DNA from: Synechococcales cyanobacterium 340R_concoct_173_sub
GTDB lineage: Bacteria; Cyanobacteriota; Cyanobacteriia; Leptolyngbyales; Leptolyngbyaceae
DNA: 5,165 bases
Assembly (NCBI GenBank): GCA_025354065.1
Contig: JANXNM010000491.1
Coordinates: 1 to 5,165, forward strand
Direction: 5' to 3'
Each line of letters opens with the position of its first letter. The first letter of the stretch is position 1. The notes beneath the pieces are model-generated. The model did not search any database and was not told the DNA's origin. It was given only the letters and a program-made list of their open reading frames with translations. Positions 4,258 through 5,165 of the stretch are shown piece after piece. A program made the position numbers and the translations under genes.

Positions 4258-5165
4258 ATGCGTCGAGGTACTATCTTCTATCAGCTTTTCAAACGATCGC
4301 CGATTCTTCTCTTTGAGTTGTTGGAATCATCGCCCGATCGGGCATCCGAGTATCGGTTTGATTCGGTGGCTGTGAAGGAACCAAAGTTTGAGATTGATGG
4401 TGTATTTCTTCCACCTGAGAGCAATGATCCGGGTATTGTTTATTTCTGCGAAGTTCAGTTTCAGCATGATTTTGTTTTGTATGAGCGACTCTTTGCTGAA
4501 TCATTGGTCTATTTTTATCAAAATCGAGAACAGTTTTTGGATTGGCGGGCTGTTTTGATTTATCCATCAAGATCCCTGGAACAATCTCGTATCTTGCCTT
4601 ATGAGGATTTGATTAACAGTCACCGGACAACTCGTATTTATTTAGATGAGCTTGGAGAGATGGAGTCGTTGCCGTTGGGGGTGGCGTTGATGGTGTTGAC
4701 GATCGTGGATGATGAGCTTGCACCGAAACTTGCGAGAGATTTGCTTGCGAGATCAAAGCAGGAAGTTGGCCTTCCAGAGGTGGGACGTGGCATTATAGAG
4801 ATGATCGCGACGGTGATGACGTACAAGTTTATTAATTTAACTCGGCAGGAGGTTGAAGCGATGATCGGAGTAACACTTCAAGAAACCCGTGTCTACAAAG
4901 AGGCAAAAGAAGAAGGAAGGACTGAAGGAGAAAAAGAAGGACGAAAAGAAGGACGAAAAGAAGGGCAAAAAGAAGGACGAAAAGAAGGGCAAAAAGAAGG
5001 ACAGTTGACGCTGGTGCGACTTGTGATCCGGGAAAAAATAGGTAACGTTTCTCAGACCCAGATGCAACGGATCCAGAAGTTAGGATTGGAGGAATTGGAG
5101 CGGTTGACGATCGCACTTCTATCTTTTGAAACGAAAAAGGATTTGAAGAATTGGTTGGATGATTT
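4258..5165 (+). CDS. Rpn family PD-(D/E)XK nuclease / putative transposase (DUF2887 + DUF4351), 3' end cut by window
   Basis: The frame is open from ATG 4258 to the edge (302 codons), and an in-frame TAG just upstream makes this the first possible start. MRRGTIFYQLFKRSP is a typical DUF2887 beginning. Residues 1 to about 140 form the nuclease-like fold: IDGVF (D47) and YFCEVQFQ (E65, Q67) match the Rpn version of PD-(D/E)XK, where Gln takes the usual Lys place. The helical TRQEVEAMIGVTLQETRVYKEAKEEG (196-220) is the conserved end of the domain, followed by a KEGR/KEGQ repeat (226-249) and then a DUF4351-like domain (250 onward, LTLVRLVIREKIG ... LGLEELERLTIALLSF ... LKNWL). Since DUF4351 usually ends near there, only a few residues are probably missing. 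Rpn proteins of E. coli are DNA endonucleases tied to recombination and phage defence; activity here is inferred. Its own ribosome site (AGAG at 4250-4253) is weak, while a perfect one lies inside the gene. Confidence 0.9.
   Translation, partial: MRRGTIFYQLFKRSPILLFELLESSPDRASEYRFDSVAVKEPKFEIDGVFLPPESNDPGIVYFCEVQFQHDFVLYERLFAESLVYFYQNREQFLDWRAVLIYPSRSLEQSRILPYEDLINSHRTTRIYLDELGEMESLPLGVALMVLTIVDDELAPKLARDLLARSKQEVGLPEVGRGIIEMIATVMTYKFINLTRQEVEAMIGVTLQETRVYKEAKEEGRTEGEKEGRKEGRKEGQKEGRKEGQKEGQLTLVRLVIREKIGNVSQTQMQRIQKLGLEELERLTIALLSFETKKDLKNWLDD
4847..4852 (+). promoter_or_regulatory. Perfect internal Shine-Dalgarno sequence within the Rpn gene
   Basis: AGGAGG at 4847-4852 lies 8 nt before an in-frame ATG at 4861 (codon 202). 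It is the strongest ribosome-binding match in the window, clearly better than the one at the gene's true start. It encodes part of RQEVEAM, a conserved motif of the DUF2887 domain, so it could be a by-product of protein conservation. Confidence 0.45.
4861..5165 (+). CDS. Candidate internally initiated short form of the Rpn protein (repeat + DUF4351)
   Basis: Initiation at ATG 4861 would give a protein of at least 101 residues in the same frame: the last helix of the DUF2887 region (MIGVTLQETRVYKEAKEEG), the KEGR/KEGQ repeat and the whole DUF4351-like domain, without the nuclease core. Short C-terminal products made from internal starts have been reported for enterobacterial rpn genes, where they counteract the full-length toxic nuclease. 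The parallel here rests on the AGGAGG and its 8-nt spacing only; the C-terminal domain differs and no internal promoter is evident. It may equally be nothing more than an internal methionine. Confidence 0.25.
   Translation, partial: MIGVTLQETRVYKEAKEEGRTEGEKEGRKEGRKEGQKEGRKEGQKEGQLTLVRLVIREKIGNVSQTQMQRIQKLGLEELERLTIALLSFETKKDLKNWLDD
4909..5004 (+). repeat. 12-bp in-frame tandem repeat encoding xEGx / KEG[RQ]
   Basis: Eight four-residue units (EEGR, TEGE, then six of KEGR or KEGQ) run without a gap. The last six (4933-5004) are nearly identical at DNA level, unit AAAGAAGG[AG]C[GA][AG]. The + strand is almost all purine. The units link the nuclease-like domain to DUF4351 as a highly charged, probably helical or flexible spacer. 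Since each unit is 12 bp, gain or loss of units keeps the frame. Confidence 0.9.

Larger units (their letters stand above)
57..5113. repeat. Dispersed CGATCG (HIP1 core) palindromes, about 32 copies
   Basis: Counted by eye, CGATCG begins at 57, 84, 132, 556, 662, 760, 868, 1316, 1822, 2110, 2249, 2275, 2330, 2853, 2960, 3194, 3206, 3291, 3325, 3533, 3555, 3602, 3769, 3794, 3823, 4086, 4139, 4193, 4294, 4335, 4700 and 5108. About one is expected in random sequence of this length. HIP1 is a marker of many cyanobacterial genomes, but the full octamer GCGATCGC does not occur here. Confidence 0.9.

Noticed and set aside
4289..5116. Several open frames on the - strand opposite the Rpn gene, including a Leu/Phe/Val-rich one at 4832-5116 that looks like a membrane segment
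   Set aside because: They are antisense to a frame with clear DUF2887 and DUF4351 motifs; the apparent hydrophobic repeat is just the complement of the KEGR/KEGQ repeat.

Overview
The window looks cyanobacterial. About 32 copies of the palindrome CGATCG, the core of the HIP1 element, are spread over 5.2 kb, where roughly one is expected by chance. Several encoded proteins also have a distinctly cyanobacterial character: the two-module SPOR-like secreted protein, the stand-alone CIA30 protein, the DOMON-like protein and the DUF2887-type Rpn protein. Base composition is moderate and the intergenic DNA is AT-rich. No RNA gene, CRISPR array, insertion sequence or origin could be seen.

Layout. 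The 3' half of moaE (molybdopterin synthase large subunit) enters at the left edge on the + strand. It converges with a complete S-adenosylmethionine hydrolase gene of the DUF62 family on the - strand. A 168-bp divergent intergenic region follows. All remaining genes are on the + strand: a 64-residue helical protein of unknown function; a secreted protein with two SPOR-like modules; a CIA30-domain protein 29 bp further on, probably co-transcribed with it; a 97-residue unknown protein with its own candidate promoter and a good ribosome binding site; a DOMON-like protein starting at GTG 36 bp later; and, after 240 bp of AT-rich DNA, an Rpn/DUF2887-family PD-(D/E)XK nuclease that runs off the right edge just at the end of its DUF4351 domain. 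That last gene is easy to miss because no stop codon lies inside the window.

Most of the window is ordinary chromosomal housekeeping and conserved-hypothetical content, with no obvious joint pathway. The part most worth a second look is the Rpn gene. Its own start has only a weak Shine-Dalgarno sequence. Inside the gene, a perfect AGGAGG lies 8 nt before an in-frame ATG at codon 202, just ahead of a 12-bp in-frame repeat (KEGR/KEGQ) and the DUF4351 domain. This is the layout expected if a short C-terminal protein is made separately from the nuclease, as described for intragenic antitoxins of enterobacterial Rpn proteins. It is a hypothesis from sequence only, and the conserved protein motif could by itself produce the AGGAGG.
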